Below, one piece after another: positions 30,642 through 41,482 of a stretch of DNA of 64,000 nt; position 1 is the stretch's first letter, and every line of letters begins with the position of its first letter. Source of the DNA: Paracoccus cavernae (GTDB lineage: Bacteria; Pseudomonadota; Alphaproteobacteria; Rhodobacterales; Rhodobacteraceae); assembly GCA_030410095.1 (NCBI GenBank), contig JAUFRC010000001.1, positions 1,128,501 through 1,192,500 on the forward strand. The letters are read 5' to 3'. A model generated the notes under the pieces. The model did not search any database. It saw nothing but the letters and a program-made list of their open reading frames with translations, and had not been told where the DNA came from. The translations under genes and the position numbers were made by a program.

Positions 30642-31833
30642 ATGAATGTGGGTAACGAGATGAACGACATCCCGACGGTACCGTCAGATGATTGCGGCTG
30701 CGGCACGACCGAACGCATGATCTATCTGGGCAAATTGCCCAATATGGACCTCGACAAGACCACCCAAGGCCCTGACGGCGCTTATGCCACGACCGCGGGG
30801 ATGACCTTCGGCTCCGCGACGGATCCGCTTTACCGCCAGATGACGCAGGTGACGCTCAACGACACCAATGGCGACGGCATCATCCCGATCGACGGTGCCA
30901 CACCCTCCTCCGAGACAATTACGCATTCTCTGGGCGGCAGCGAGGCGGATTATACCGTCAACACCGCGTTCAACGTTCATGTCAGCACCATCCGCGTCCA
31001 GCTGCCCGACGGTTCGGTGCAGGAATACACGTCGACGCTGCGGGTCATGCAGGATCTGGACGGCAACACCTTCCTGATGCCGCCGCCGAACAATGCGCCC
31101 GATTACGAACTGGCCGAGATGCTCACCCATCCGATCCTTTCGGTGACCTTCTCGAGCGATCCCGCCCATTACGGCCGCAACGAGCCGGGCGTCACCCCGC
31201 ACGAGCATTGCTTCCCCTGCTTCGTGCGCGGCACGCTGATTGAAACCGAATTCGGCGCGATCCAGGTCGAAGAGCTCACCGAAGGCATGCGCGTCTGGAC
31301 CCGCGATAACGGCCTCCAGCCCATCCGCTGGATCGGCTCGCGCGTGCTGGGGCCGAGATCCTCGGCCAGAACGACAAGCTCAAGCCGATCCGCATCCGCG
31401 CCGGTGCGCTGGGGTGAACATGCCGAGCGAGGACCTTCTGGTCTCGCCGCAGCACCGCATCCTCGTGCGCTCGAATATTGCGCAGAAGATGTTCGGCACC
31501 GACGAGGTTCTCGTTGCAGCCAAGCAGCTTCTGCAGATCCAGGGCATCGATACCGTCGAGGGCGATGTGGCGGTGGAGTATTTCCACTTCCTCTTCGACC
31601 AGCACGAGATCGTCCTGTCGAACGGCGCCGAGACGGAATCGCTCTATACCGGCCCCGAGGCTTTGCGCGCGCTTGGCCCCGAGGCCAGCGAAGAGATCTT
31701 CACCCTCTTCCCGGAACTGCGCAACGGCACCGCGACCGAGCTTCCGGTGGCGGCACGCCACCTCGCGACCGGCCGCATGGGCCGCAAACTGGCGGTGCGC
31801 CATGTCCAGAACGGGCGCGCTCTGGTCCAGTAA
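30642..31833 (+). CDS. Hint-domain protein (two frameshifts)
   Basis: About 397 residues. The first 190 are an Asp/Thr-rich region that I do not recognise (YTVNTAFNVHVSTIRVQLPD). The C-terminal half is a Hint (hedgehog/intein-type) domain starting CFVRGTLIETEFGAIQVEEL, with a Cys at the splice/cleavage position, then MRVWTRDNGLQPIRWIGS, LVSPQHRILVRSNIAQKMFG, and DEVLVAAKQLLQIQG. Hint domains can self-cleave; whether this one does is unknown. Two bases are missing, near 31350 and near 31415, both in runs of G. A second copy of the domain lies at 54043. A start at 30660 is also possible. Confidence 0.8.
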
Positions 31834-31852
31834 GACCTTCAAGTCCGCATGC

Positions 31853-31882
31853 GAAAGGGCCGGCATAAGCCGGCCCTTTCCT
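31853..31882. terminator. Hairpin terminator after the Hint gene
   Basis: AAAGGGCCGGC-ATAA-GCCGGCCCTTT is an 11-bp stem with A and T flanks, able to terminate both the Hint gene and the convergent small membrane protein gene. Confidence 0.85.
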
Positions 31883-31924
31883 TTGTCGCCGCCGGTTTCG
31901 ACGCTCGGCCTGAGCCGATAAAGA

Positions 31925-32116
31925 TCAGGTCGCCAGCACCCAAAGGATCAGCCCGAGGCTGATCACGCCGAAAACCGCCAGCCCGTACCAGAATGCCGGA
32001 TGGTTATAGATCGGCGCGGTTTCCTTGCAGGCCGCGCAGGCCTTCGCCCGCCAAACCAGCGCCTCGCCGCAGGCGGGGCATTTGAAACGGCTGTTGTTGT
32101 CGAGATTGTCGCTCAT
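31925..32116 (-). CDS. Small zinc-ribbon membrane protein
   Basis: A 63-residue protein, MSDNLDNNSRFKCPACGEAL, with two CxxC pairs (CPAC and CAAC) near the N-terminus and one membrane helix at about residues 43-61. No family name comes to mind. The zinc-ribbon plus one-helix layout is frequent among small Rhodobacteraceae proteins. It is convergent with the Hint gene. Confidence 0.65.
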   Translation of the reverse strand: MSDNLDNNSRFKCPACGEALVWRAKACAACKETAPIYNHPAFWYGLAVFGVISLGLILWVLAT

Positions 32117-32205
32117 TCATCTTCTCTGAACATGCGCGCGGTCGCATGCACAGCGGACCGCGCATGGTAAATCCGCCGGTCCTGAGGACCGGATCCGCAA
32201 AGGTT

Positions 32206-32536
32206 TCAGAGTTGGAGCGGAGGCGCACGGGCGTGGTGGCTGGCCTCGCGCCAAAGCATGACCCCAAGCCGCGGCACCGGCACGAGCGCCATGCGGCGGG
32301 CGGTTGTCGTGTCGGGAGCAATGCGCAAGCCCTCGACCGGCAAGGGCGGCGTGATCAGAACCGGATCGGGCCGCTGGAGATCCGAAAGCGTGCCATGCAG
32401 GACCTTGAGATCCGCTCCAGCAGAAATCCCTTCGACAGAACGGTCCTGCGACAGCGGAATGACCAGCAAAAGCATAATCGCCAACAGGCGCAGCAAAGCG
32501 GCGCCGATCGGAGGAGGATGCTTTCTCTTCGGTCAT
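32206..32536 (-). CDS. Small secreted or membrane protein, unknown (probably frameshifted)
   Basis: From 32496 a frame reads LLRLLAIMLLLVIPLSQDRS, a signal-peptide-like start, then a proline-rich 70-residue mature part. A frame upstream starting MTEEKASSS (32536) joins it only by a one-base change near 32510, so the N-terminus is not certain. I recognise no family. The coding assignment rests on the hydrophobic start and acceptable codon use. Confidence 0.35.
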
Positions 32537-32753
32537 CTCGTTTTCGCGGCCATCGCGGCCAGCCTTGGGGATCGGTTCACGCAGCGCACCGCATCGGGGC
32601 GATTGTCTAGCACCACCCTGCCCGATGCCGCAACCCGTCCCCGACTTGCTCGCCGCGCTCCCTCGGGCGTCTGCCGTCGCGCGGTGAAAACGCTTCATTT
32701 GGTGGCCAACCGCGCTATCCTCGCTTGATCCGGCACAGCCATGAAAGTTCGCC

Positions 32754-33239
32754 ATGCCCACGAGAAACGTCCCTCTTCTTGCCGCGCTCGCGCTCGCGCT
32801 CTTTCCGGTTGCCGCCAAGGCCGAAAGCCTCGCGCTGATGCCGGTCAAGTTCTTCGACACCTCGCACGAGGCCAAGGACCAGCGCGAGGACCATCAGCGC
32901 CGCGTCGATCTGATGAGCGCAGAGCTGGCCCGCGTGCTCGCGCCCGAGGTCTCGCGCGTGAGCAGCCTGACGCCGCGGGATGTCGCCACCGCCTGCACGC
33001 CCGAGACGGTGCCCTGCCTGATCACCCTCGCGAAAGGAACGGGGTCGGATCTGGCGCTTTTCGTGGTCGTCCACAAATCCAGCACGCTCATCATGCAGAT
33101 TTTCGTGCAGCTGGTCGATCTCGACGCCGAAACCACGCGCTTCGACCGCAATCTCAGCTTTCGCGGCGATACCGATGAAAGCTGGATCAAGGCCGCGGGC
33201 TTTCTCGGCCGCTCGCTCGAGGACGAGCTCGAACCCTGA
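32754..33239 (+). CDS. DUF2380-type secreted protein
   Basis: An intact 161-residue protein. Residues 1-23 (MPTRNVPLLAALALALFPVA) are a signal peptide with cleavage near AKA-ES. The mature protein (LALMPVKFFDTSHEAKDQRED, DLALFVVVHKSSTLIMQIFVQLVDL) resembles DUF2380, a periplasmic family without known function that recalls the TolB-N-like fold of GNA1162-type proteins. It is convergent with aqpZ, with a terminator between. Confidence 0.7.
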   Translation: MPTRNVPLLAALALALFPVAAKAESLALMPVKFFDTSHEAKDQREDHQRRVDLMSAELARVLAPEVSRVSSLTPRDVATACTPETVPCLITLAKGTGSDLALFVVVHKSSTLIMQIFVQLVDLDAETTRFDRNLSFRGDTDESWIKAAGFLGRSLEDELEP

Positions 33240-33252
33240 GCGCGCCTCCAAA

Positions 33253-33280
33253 GAAAAAGGCGCCGCGCGGCGCCCTTTTC
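33253..33280. terminator. Terminator between the DUF2380 gene and aqpZ
   Basis: AAAAGGCGCC-GCGC-GGCGCCCTTTT hairpin with A and T flanks. Confidence 0.8.
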
Positions 33281-33314
33281 CGTTTCGCGATTGCGGCCCC
33301 TCGGGCCGCCGCGA

Positions 33315-34000
33315 TCAGTCGTTCTCGCCGACGGCTTTCCAGATCACCGCACCGATGACCGCACCGACGATCGGCGCAACCCAGAAGAGCCAGAGCTGCG
33401 ACATCGCCTCGCCGCCTGCGAACAGCGCCTGGCTGGTCGAGCGGGCCGGGTTGACCGAGGTATTGGTCACCGGAATAGAGATCAGGTGGATCAGCGTCAG
33501 CGCCAAACCGATTGCCAGCGGCGCGAAACCTGCAGACGCGCGGCCGTGGGTCGTGCCGAGGATGACGATCAGGAAGAAAGCGGTCAGGATGACCTCGATC
33601 ACCAGCGCCGACATCATCGAATATTTGCCCGGCGACAGATCGCCGTAACCGTTCGAGGCGAAGCCGCCCATGACATAGCCGGTCTGGCCGGTTGCGATGA
33701 CGTACAGCGCCGCTGCCGCCAAAGTCGCGCCGATCAGCTGCGCGATGATATAGGGCAGCAGCTTCGAGGCGGGAAAACGTCCCGCTACCGTCAAACCGAC
33801 CGAAACGGCAGGGTTGAAATGTCCGCCCGAAATGCCGCCGACCGCATAGGCCATGGTCAGAACCGTCAGACCGAAAGCGATCGAGACGCCGACAAAGCCA
33901 ATCCCCAGACCCGGAAACCCTGCCGCGAGGATCGCGCTGCCGCAGCCCCGAATACCAGCCAGAATGTCCCGAGAAGTTCTGCACCCAATTGTTTCTGCAT
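33315..34000 (-). CDS. aqpZ: Aquaporin Z (frameshifted)
   Basis: A 228-residue water channel of the inner membrane. [21 protein letters not shown] is the typical AqpZ start. The two pore NPA motifs are HFNPAVSVG (about residue 62) and [11 protein letters not shown] (about 185), and the second half carries an Arg after NPA, the selectivity-filter residue. One base is missing near 33945 ([14 protein letters not shown]). Six membrane helices are predictable. It is convergent with the DUF2380 gene. Confidence 0.92.
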
Positions 34001-34147
34001 GGTCCCTACCCACAATGTTATCATTGTTGCAGCGCCACCCGAAGGCGAAGCTCGCGAAAATGATATGCTTTTTAGGCACAAGAGGCCACGCGGTAACGTT
34101 TGGTTCAGCAATTATATCCCGTCAATTATGGCAGCGGGAACACAGGC

Positions 34148-35751
34148 TTAGCGCCAAGCGGCACCGCCCTGCCTCTGCGCCGTTGCGTCACTCCCGCGGG
34201 GCGGTTTCGGCGGGGCCGGAAAGACCCGACAGGTCGGCGACATCCCCGCCGCGCCGTCATGGTCCAGACCGATGCGCTTTTGCGCCCGCGCGCCGAGTTC
34301 GCGCAAAAGCTCGGCTTGACGGATCACGTTGCCCGAGCCGCGGCTGAGCCGGTCCATCGCGGTCGAATGGCTCTTTTGCGCGCGGTCGAGCTGAAGGCCG
34401 ACATCCTCCATCGACGAAACAAAGCCGTGCAACTTGTCGTAAAGCTGGCCCGCGCGCGCCGCGATCTGGGCGGCATTGCTCTCGCGGCGCTCGACGGTCC
34501 AGATGTGGTCGACGGTGCGCAGGGTCAGCATCAGGGTCGTCGGAGTGGTCAGGCCGACGCGCCGCTCCATCGCGAAATGTGCGAGATCGGGATCGGCGCG
34601 CAGGGCCTCGGAAAAAGCGCCCTCGATCGGGATGAACATCAGGACGTAATCCACCGAACCCTGATCGAGCACCTGATAGCCCTTGCCGGAAAGGCCGGTG
34701 ATATGGGCACGCAAAGCCGCGACATGGCGCTTGATCGCCGCATCATAGGTCAACGGATCGTCGCTGTTCACCGCCTCCTCATAGGCCGAAAGCGAGACCT
34801 TGCTGTCGATCACCAGCACTTTCTTTTGCGGTAATTTCACCACGACATCGGGCCGCCACCGCCGCCCTTCCTCATCGGTCGTGCTCGCCTGTGTTTCGTA
34901 GTGTATTCCTTTATTTAGACCGGATTCCTCAAGCAATCTCTCAAGAATCATCTCGCCCCATGCCCCCTGCTTCTGGCGGTCGCCCTTGAGCGCGCGCGTC
35001 AGCGCCACCGCCTCGCGCGAGATATCCTCTGAGCGCTTGTGCAGGCCTTCGATCTGCTCGCGCAGCCGCGCGCGCTCCTCGTCGGTCTGTTTGGAGCGGT
35101 TCTGCAATTCGGTCTGGAAACGGTGGACCTGATCGCGGAAGGGCGTCAAAAGCGCCGTCATGCTTTCGCTCTGGCGCTTGTGCATATCCTCGCCCTGAAC
35201 GCGCAAAGTCTCGTCGGCCATGACCTTGAAATGACGCGTCATCTCTTCGCGCAGCTCGCGCAATGTGGCTATGTCGCGCGCCGCCGTCTCGCGGTCCTTG
35301 TCGGCGGCAAGAACGGTTTCGGCCAATTGGCGTTGAAGCACCCCTCGGACTGGCGTGCGGCATGGAGCGCATCGCGCAGATCGTCGCGCTCTTCGATCAC
35401 CTCGCGCAGACGCCCCGCCTGACCGTCATAAGCGCTCTCGATCCGGCCCAGACGCAGAGAGACCTCGCGCTCATGGGCACCGACTTCCGCAAGGCGCTGC
35501 TCCAGTGCCTTGGCCCCTTCCGCGGCGCTGATTGCAGCGGTCTCGTGCTGCCGGATCTGCGCGCCCAAGGCCTCGAGTCTGTGCCCCGCAGCACGTCGAT
35601 CCGCCGCGGCGCGACGCCACATGACGGCGAAAGCCAGCATCAGAACAAGTGCCGTCGCCAGCAAAAAGCGCAGCTGTCCGGCATCCGAAAAGAGAAAGGA
35701 CAAAGCCGCCGAGAGCTTCTCGGAAAACGGCATGGAAGAGGTCGGGGTCAT
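34148..35751 (-). CDS. rmuC: DNA recombination protein RmuC (frameshifted)
   Basis: A 534-residue protein of the RmuC family, which carries a PD-(D/E)XK-type nuclease fold and limits inversions between short repeats. The N-terminus has a membrane anchor (FLLATALVLMLAFAVMWRR) and a coiled coil (residues about 45-230). The nuclease region contains GAWGEMILERLLEESGL, RPDVVVKLPQKK and VIDSKVSL. One base is missing near 35340 (GAGGGGTG). The start at 35751 or the internal ATG at 35733 (MPFSEK) are both possible. Confidence 0.9.
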
Positions 35752-35885
35752 GTGTTATCGCCTGTCAGGTCGGCTGCACTGTTCACTTTTTGTGCCAGCC
35801 ATTCAACCCTGCGCCCCCGCAAAATCCGGAGAAGACACCGGATCGGCCGGGTGCCGCTTCGCCAAGTCCGAAGAAAGGACCTCCC

Positions 35886-36432
35886 ATGACCAATTCCGTC
35901 GCGGTAATCGTCGGCTCCTTGCGCAAGGATCGCTGAACCTCAAGCTTGCACAGGCGCTCGAAAAGCTTGCCGCCGGCAAGCTGGTCTTCGACTATGTCGA
36001 TATCGGCGACCTGCCTGCCTACAACGACGATCTCTGGGTCAATCCGCCCGCCTCTGTGCTGCGCATGAAAGAGCAGGTCGCGAAAGCCGACGGCCTTCTG
36101 ATGCTGACGCCGGAGTACAACCGCAGCTATGCCGGCATCCTGAAAAACGCTATGGATTGGGGCTCGCGTCCCTATGGTCAAGGCGTCTGGCAGGGCAAAG
36201 CGACCGCCGTCGCCGGCACCTCGCCGGGCTCGATCGGTGCGGCTGTGGGCCAGGCACGCTTGCGCGCGGATCTCGCCAGCCTCTCGACCGTTCTGGCCCC
36301 CTCCCCGAGGTGAACCTGCAGTGGAAGCCCGCCGCCTATGACGAGAGCGGCGATGTGATCGACGCGGGCACCCGCGCTTTCCTGCAAGGCTATATCGACC
36401 AGTTCGCGGCTTTCATCGCGAAAAACGCCTGA
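35886..36432 (+). CDS. NADPH-dependent FMN reductase family protein (two frameshifts)
   Basis: A 182-residue flavodoxin-fold protein of the ChrR/YieF type. MTNSVAVIVGSLRKDS binds the FMN phosphate, and LLMLTPEYNRSYAGILKNAMDW is the isoalloxazine-contact motif. Such enzymes reduce quinones or chromate. Bases are missing near 35932 (KDRSLNLKLA) and near 36301 (run of C). A strong hairpin follows at 36486. Confidence 0.85.
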
Positions 36433-36485
36433 TCAGGACCTTTCGGCGCGCGGCGGGACGACCCGCAGCGCACCGTCGGACAAAG

Positions 36486-36520
36486 AAAAACGCCGGTGAT
36501 TTTCATCACCGGCGTTTTTT
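36486..36520. terminator. Terminator shared by the FMN reductase gene and rpoD
   Basis: CGCCGGTGA-TTTTCA-TCACCGGCG stem with AAAAA on the left and TTTTTT on the right; convergent genes on either side. Confidence 0.9.
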
Positions 36521-36536
36521 GATGGCTTGCGGACGC

Positions 36537-38525
36537 TTACTGGTCGAGGAAGCTGCGCAGCTTGCGCGACCGGCTTGGGTGCTTGAGCTTGCGCAGAGCC
36601 TTCGCCTCGATCTGGCGGATGCGCTCGCGGGTGACCGAAAACTGCTGGCCGACCTCTTCGAGCGTATGGTCGGTGTTCATGCCGATGCCGAAACGCATCC
36701 GCAAAACCCGTTCCTCGCGCGGGGTGAGGCTGGCCAGAACGCGGGTCGTGGTTTCCTTCAGGTTTTCCTGAATGGCGGATTCCAGCGGCAGGACCGCGTT
36801 CTTGTCCTCGATGAAATCACCGAGCTGGCTGTCTTCCTCGTCCCCGATCGGGGTTTCGAGAGAGATCGGCTCCTTGGCGATTTTCATCACCTTGCGGACC
36901 TTTTCCAGCGGCATCTGCAGCTTTTCGGCCAATTCTTCCGGGGTCGGCTCGCGGCCGATTTCGTGAAGCATCTGGCGGCCGGTCCGCACGAGCTTGTTGA
37001 TCGTCTCGATCATATGGACCGGAATACGGATCGTACGGGCCTGATCCGCGATCGAGCGCGTGATCGCCTGACGGATCCACCAGGTCGCATAGGTCGAGAA
37101 CTTGTAGCCGCGACGGTATTCGAATTTATCGACGGCCTTCATGAGGCCGATATTGCCTTCCTGAATGAGATCAAGGAATTGCAAGCCGCGGTTGGTGTAT
37201 TTCTTGGCGATCGAGATCACCAGACGCAGGTTGGCCTCGACCATTTCCTTCTTGGCCTGACGCGCTTCTTTTTCGCCGCGCTGAACCTGGTTCACGATGC
37301 GGCGGAATTCCTCGATATCGACGCCGACGTGTTGGCCGACCATCGCCATCTCGCCGCGCAGATTCTCGACCTGAGTGCGGGATTTGTCGAACAGCGCCTG
37401 CCAGCCGCGCGCCGGATTGGCCGCCATGCGGTCAACCCACGTCGGGTCCAGCTCCGAACCGCGATAGGCCTTGATGAATTCCTGACGGTTGATGCGGGCG
37501 GCATCGGCCAGCTTCACGACGCCCGAGTCGATGGTCAGAATGCGGCGGTTGATGCCGTAGATCTGGTCGACCAGCGCTTCGATACGGTTGTTGTGCAGAT
37601 GCAGTTCGGTCACGAGACCGACGATTTCGCTGCGTTTGCGCTGATAGGCGAGCTCGTCCGCCGCCGAGAACGAGCCGTCCTCGTTCAGGGTGGCCGACAT
37701 CCGGCTGTCCTGCATATGGGCAAGCTCTTCATAGCCCATGGCGATCATCTCGAGGGTCTCGAGAACCTTGGGCTTGAGGCTGGCTTCCATCGCGGCGAGC
37801 GAGAGGTTCTGGCCGTCGTCCTCGTCCTCGTCGTCGTCGCGGCGCATGGGGTTGCCGTCGGCGTCGAATTCCTCGCCGTCGTTGCGGCCGGTCGCGGCAG
37901 GGGCCACGGTCTCGCCGCCGACAGCAAGCTCCTGCTCGTCGGCTTCTTCGTCCATCGTGCGCCCGAAGGTCGCCTCGAGGTCAATGACGTCACGCAGCAG
38001 AATGTCTTCGTCGAGCAGTTCCTCGCGCCACATCGTGATCGCGCGGAAGGTCAGCGGGCTTTCGCAAAGGCCCGCGATCATGGTGTTGCGACCGGCCTCG
38101 ATGCGCTTGGCAATGGCGATCTCGCCCTCGCGCGAAAGCAGTTCGACCGAGCCCATCTCGCGCAGATACATGCGCACCGGATCATCGGTCCGGTCGAGTT
38201 TTTCGGTTTCCGAGGACGCCAGCGCCACTTCGCGCGTGCCGGTGTTGGTCGTGACCAATTCGCCGCCGGTGGCCTCGGTTTCCTCGCTGTCCTCGTCATT
38301 CTCGACGACGCGGATATCCATCTCCGAGAGCATCGACATGACGTCCTCGATCTGGTCCGAAGAGACCTGATCGGGCGGCAGAACCGTGTTCAGCTGGTCG
38401 TAGGTGATGTAACCCCGCTCACGGCCTTCCGCGATCATGCGCTTGACGGCCGCCTGGCTCATATCAAGCGAATGATCATCATCCTTGGTATCGGGCTTTT
38501 GGTCTTCGTCGTCTTTGGCGGCCAT
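36537..38525 (-). CDS. rpoD: RNA polymerase primary sigma factor (sigma-70)
   Basis: An intact 662-residue housekeeping sigma factor. From 38525 the sequence begins [20 protein letters not shown]. Region 1.1 ([20 protein letters not shown]), the acidic non-conserved stretch ([10 protein letters not shown]), region 2 ([35 protein letters not shown], with 2.3/2.4 residues), region 3 ([20 protein letters not shown]) and region 4 ([19 protein letters not shown]) are all visible. It is the distal gene of the dnaG-rpoD macromolecular synthesis operon. A repeat-rich leader stands between the two genes. Confidence 0.98.
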   Translation of the reverse strand: MAAKDDEDQKPDTKDDDHSLDMSQAAVKRMIAEGRERGYITYDQLNTVLPPDQVSSDQIEDVMSMLSEMDIRVVENDEDSEETEATGGELVTTNTGTREVALASSETEKLDRTDDPVRMYLREMGSVELLSREGEIAIAKRIEAGRNTMIAGLCESPLTFRAITMWREELLDEDILLRDVIDLEATFGRTMDEEADEQELAVGGETVAPAATGRNDGEEFDADGNPMRRDDDEDEDDGQNLSLAAMEASLKPKVLETLEMIAMGYEELAHMQDSRMSATLNEDGSFSAADELAYQRKRSEIVGLVTELHLHNNRIEALVDQIYGINRRILTIDSGVVKLADAARINRQEFIKAYRGSELDPTWVDRMAANPARGWQALFDKSRTQVENLRGEMAMVGQHVGVDIEEFRRIVNQVQRGEKEARQAKKEMVEANLRLVISIAKKYTNRGLQFLDLIQEGNIGLMKAVDKFEYRRGYKFSTYATWWIRQAITRSIADQARTIRIPVHMIETINKLVRTGRQMLHEIGREPTPEELAEKLQMPLEKVRKVMKIAKEPISLETPIGDEEDSQLGDFIEDKNAVLPLESAIQENLKETTTRVLASLTPREERVLRMRFGIGMNTDHTLEEVGQQFSVTRERIRQIEAKALRKLKHPSRSRKLRSFLDQ

Positions 38526-38543
38526 GCTCGCTCCTTGAAGGCG

Positions 38544-38687
38544 GTGATTCGCGGCGTTGGCGAATCGGGTCGGCAACTGCTCGGTTTTACCGAATAGCGG
38601 CGAAGAATCAAAGGCCCGCACGGGATTTCCGGCACGATGATTCGGAAGGTGATTCGCCAAGTGATTCGGTAGCGGTCGCGTGATTCG
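38544..38687. repeat. Tandem 12-bp repeats rich in GANTC between dnaG and rpoD
   Basis: GTGATTCG occurs at 38544, 38649, 38661 and 38680, with ATGATTCG at 38637. Three copies follow one another at 12-bp spacing (38637, 38649, 38661). GANTC, the CcrM methylation site, occurs seven times in 141 bases (38546, 38562, 38605, 38639, 38651, 38663, 38682). The array occupies the 182-base gap between the dnaG stop and the rpoD start. Confidence 0.8.
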
Positions 38688-38707
38688 TTTCTTCTGCGGG
38701 TTTCGGG

Positions 38708-40666
38708 TTAACGCTTTGGCTTTCGCCAGATTTCATTTTCGAGGGCGGATTTCAGAAAGGCGCGCTGCGCATCGCTGTTTTCGCCGAGATCGCCAAGATC
38801 GGCCAAAGCGGGGTGGTCGGCTTTCTGGCGCAGACGCGCCGATTGGGTCACGCGCCATGTCAGCCCCTCATCCGCCAGACCTTCGATTTCGGCCTCTGCC
38901 CGCGCGATTTCCAGACGCGCGGCCCGTCGGGCTTCGATCCGGTCGAGAGCATTGGCGAGAATATCCGAAGCCGCATCGCTGTCCTGTGGTTTGGAAATCA
39001 CGGGTGCCGCTTTGACATGGGCCTCGCTCAGGATGCTTTCAAGGGCCATGCGCCCCTGCACCGACCGCGTTCCGGCCAGAAGATCATGGATCAGCGCAGC
39101 CCGGCCCTGATCCTCGGGCATGAGGCGTTCGAGCCGCGACTCGACCGCCGCGACCAAAGCCGGATGGGTGGCGCAGATCGCCAGAACCATCGCCTCGATC
39201 ATCTGCTCGGTCGCTTTTTCGGACAGCTGAGGCGCCGAGAGCATCGAAGCGCGGGTCGGCGCGGCGGCAGGCGCCTCGAAAACGGGCTTGCCGCGCTGCC
39301 GTCCGCCGCCTGCATTGCCCGCTCCGCGCCGCGGCTCGCGCGCCCCGCCGCCCGCGCCACCCCCTGCGCCCCCGTCGCGACGGCCCGAAAAGAGCTGCCA
39401 CTTCATCTGTTTGAAGATCGAGGTGTAATAGTCGCGCGTCGTGGGATCGGCGATCCGCGCCACCGCATCGGACAGGGACTTGTCCAAGGCCGCGCGGCGC
39501 TCGGGGCTGTCGAAGACTTTGCCCTCGGTCTCGCGCTGCCACAAAAGATCGACCAGAGGCCGCGCCCCGTCCAGCGCCGAGGCCATTGCGGGCGCGCCCT
39601 GTTTGCGGATGAGATCGTCGGGGTCCTGACCCTCGGGCAGGATGACGAAACGCAACGCCTGCCCCGGTCCGGTCATGGGCAGAGACAGATCGATCAGCCG
39701 CAAAGCCGCGCGCATCCCCGCGGTATCGCCGTCGAGCGCGATCACCGGTTCGGGCGAGACACGCCACATCAATTGCAGCTGGCTTTCGGTGATCGCGGTG
39801 CCGAGCGGCGCGACCGCGCCCTCGAAACCGGCCTTCACCAGCGCGATCACATCCATATAGCCCTCGGCCACGATCAGCGGCTGGCCTTTGCTGACCGCGG
39901 TGCGCGCAGGCCCGAGATTGTAGAGATTGCGCCCCTTGTCGAACAGGGCCGTCTCGGGGCTGTTGAGGTATTTCGCCCGTGCATTCGGGTCCATCGCGCG
40001 CCCGCCAAAGGCGATGCAGCGGCCCTGCGCGTCGCGGATCGGAAAGATGATGCGGCCGCGGAACCGGTCGAAGGGCGCGCCGCCGTCATCGGGTTTCGCG
40101 GCCAATCCGGCCTCGACGATCAGAGCCTCGTCGATCCCCTTGCCGCGCAGGGCGTGATAAAGCGCCTGCCGCTGGTCGGGCGCGAAGCCGATGCCGAAAC
40201 GCTCGCGGTCGGCTTCGGTCAGGCCGCGCCGGTCGAGATAGGCGCGTGCCTCATGGGCCATGCCGGTCTGGAGCTGGAGACGGAACCAGCGCACGGCCTC
40301 TTCCATGACCTCGACCAGCTTGGTGCGCCGGTCTGTGCGCTGCGCCTGAACCGGATCGCGCGCGGGCATCTGGAGCCCTGCCTCGGCGGCCAGAACCTCG
40401 ACCGCCTCGATAAAGCCCATGCCGTCGGCCTCCTGCATGAAGCGCAGGATGTCGCCCTTCGCATGGCAGCCGAAGCAGTAATAAAACCCCTTCTGGTCAT
40501 CGACGTGGAAGGAGGCAGATTTTTCCTGATGGAAAGGGCAAGGTGCCCACCAGTCGCCTTTGGCCTGGTTGGAGCGCCGCAAATCCCATTGCACCTTGCG
40601 CCCGATGATACGGGACAAAGGCACACGGGCGCGGATCTCGTCGAGAAATTGCGGGGACAGGCTCAT
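38708..40666 (-). CDS. dnaG: DNA primase
   Basis: An intact 652-residue primase that makes replication primers. The N-terminal zinc finger shows [10 protein letters not shown] and [13 protein letters not shown]. The TOPRIM core has [21 protein letters not shown] with the metal-binding Glu, and ALDGDTAG with the Asp triad. A glycine-rich linker with GGAGGGAGGG precedes the C-terminal helicase-binding domain. The start [15 protein letters not shown] is typical. It is upstream of rpoD on the same strand. Confidence 0.97.
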   Translation of the reverse strand: MSLSPQFLDEIRARVPLSRIIGRKVQWDLRRSNQAKGDWWAPCPFHQEKSASFHVDDQKGFYYCFGCHAKGDILRFMQEADGMGFIEAVEVLAAEAGLQMPARDPVQAQRTDRRTKLVEVMEEAVRWFRLQLQTGMAHEARAYLDRRGLTEADRERFGIGFAPDQRQALYHALRGKGIDEALIVEAGLAAKPDDGGAPFDRFRGRIIFPIRDAQGRCIAFGGRAMDPNARAKYLNSPETALFDKGRNLYNLGPARTAVSKGQPLIVAEGYMDVIALVKAGFEGAVAPLGTAITESQLQLMWRVSPEPVIALDGDTAGMRAALRLIDLSLPMTGPGQALRFVILPEGQDPDDLIRKQGAPAMASALDGARPLVDLLWQRETEGKVFDSPERRAALDKSLSDAVARIADPTTRDYYTSIFKQMKWQLFSGRRDGGAGGGAGGGAREPRRGAGNAGGGRQRGKPVFEAPAAAPTRASMLSAPQLSEKATEQMIEAMVLAICATHPALVAAVESRLERLMPEDQGRAALIHDLLAGTRSVQGRMALESILSEAHVKAAPVISKPQDSDAASDILANALDRIEARRAARLEIARAEAEIEGLADEGLTWRVTQSARLRQKADHPALADLGDLGENSDAQRAFLKSALENEIWRKPKR

Positions 40667-40744
40667 GATGGCAATATTGGTGCGAAACGATCGGTTTGGA
40701 AGGGCCGCGTCAGAGGCCGCTCGAGAGGGCGGAAACGGTCAGGA

Positions 40745-41349
40745 TCACGCCCCGACCGCACCCCGTGCCAGATCACAGTAGATCTGCACCAGATGCCCGC
40801 GGTCAAGCCGTCCACCATCGCGATACCAGTTGGTTATACCCGTCAGCATAGCGATCAGCGCCAAAGTTGCCAGACGTGTGTCGGAAATCCGCATGACCCC
40901 GCCGCCTGACCGTCGCGCAGGATCGCTTCGAGCGCATCCTCGTACTGCCGCCGCAGACGCGCGATCATCGCGAAATTCTCGGGCGAGAGGTTGCGCAGCT
41001 CCATATAGGCAAGGAAAACCCCTTCGACATTGGCGAGGCTCGAGCCGATATGGACGGCCACGAAGCGGTCGAGACGCGCGAGCGGATCCTCGGCGCCGTT
41101 GCCGGAGCCGTCGCCAAGGCTGTCGCGCCAGGCGGCGATGACGCCCTCCATATGCTCGCGCATCAGATCGGCCAGCAGTGCCTGTTTGTCGGGCGTATAG
41201 CCGTAAAGCGTGCCGACCTGCACGCCGACCGCCGCCGCGATCTGGCGCATCGAGACCGCCGCATAGCCGTCGCGCGCGAAAAGCCGCAGCGCCGCCTGCC
41301 GCACGAGCGGGCCGGTGATATCAGCGCGGGATCCTTGGGTTCTGGCCAT
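40745..41349 (-). CDS. TetR-family transcriptional regulator (frameshifted at the C-terminus)
   Basis: A 201-residue repressor-type regulator. MARTQGSRADITGPLVRQAAL begins the HTH domain (helix-turn-helix in residues 25-45, AAVSMRQIAAAVGVQVGTLY). After LEAILRDGQAAG one G is missing near 40902; the true C-terminus then reads VMRISDTRLATLALIAMLTG and GHLVQIYCDLARGAVGA, a normal TetR ligand-domain end with its stop at 40745. The start at 41349 is chosen because the longer frame lacks similarity. It is divergent from the lipoprotein gene. Confidence 0.88.
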
Positions 41350-41482
41350 GATCTCTCTTAGGCTTTCCACGGCAGCGGAGAAAGGGCCAAGAGCCGCGCA
41401 TCGGCCGCGGGCAGGCCCTGCGCGGCCTTGCCGAGCAACCCCGTGCCGCTTTATGCTCGCGCCAAGCCTAAAGAGAGACAGA

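Noticed and set aside
36519..38597. 692-residue frame antisense to rpoD
   Set aside because: Opposite the intact rpoD gene; no domain recognised.
38813..40909. 698-residue frame antisense to dnaG
   Set aside because: Opposite the intact dnaG gene, rich in Arg/Gly/Ala without motifs.
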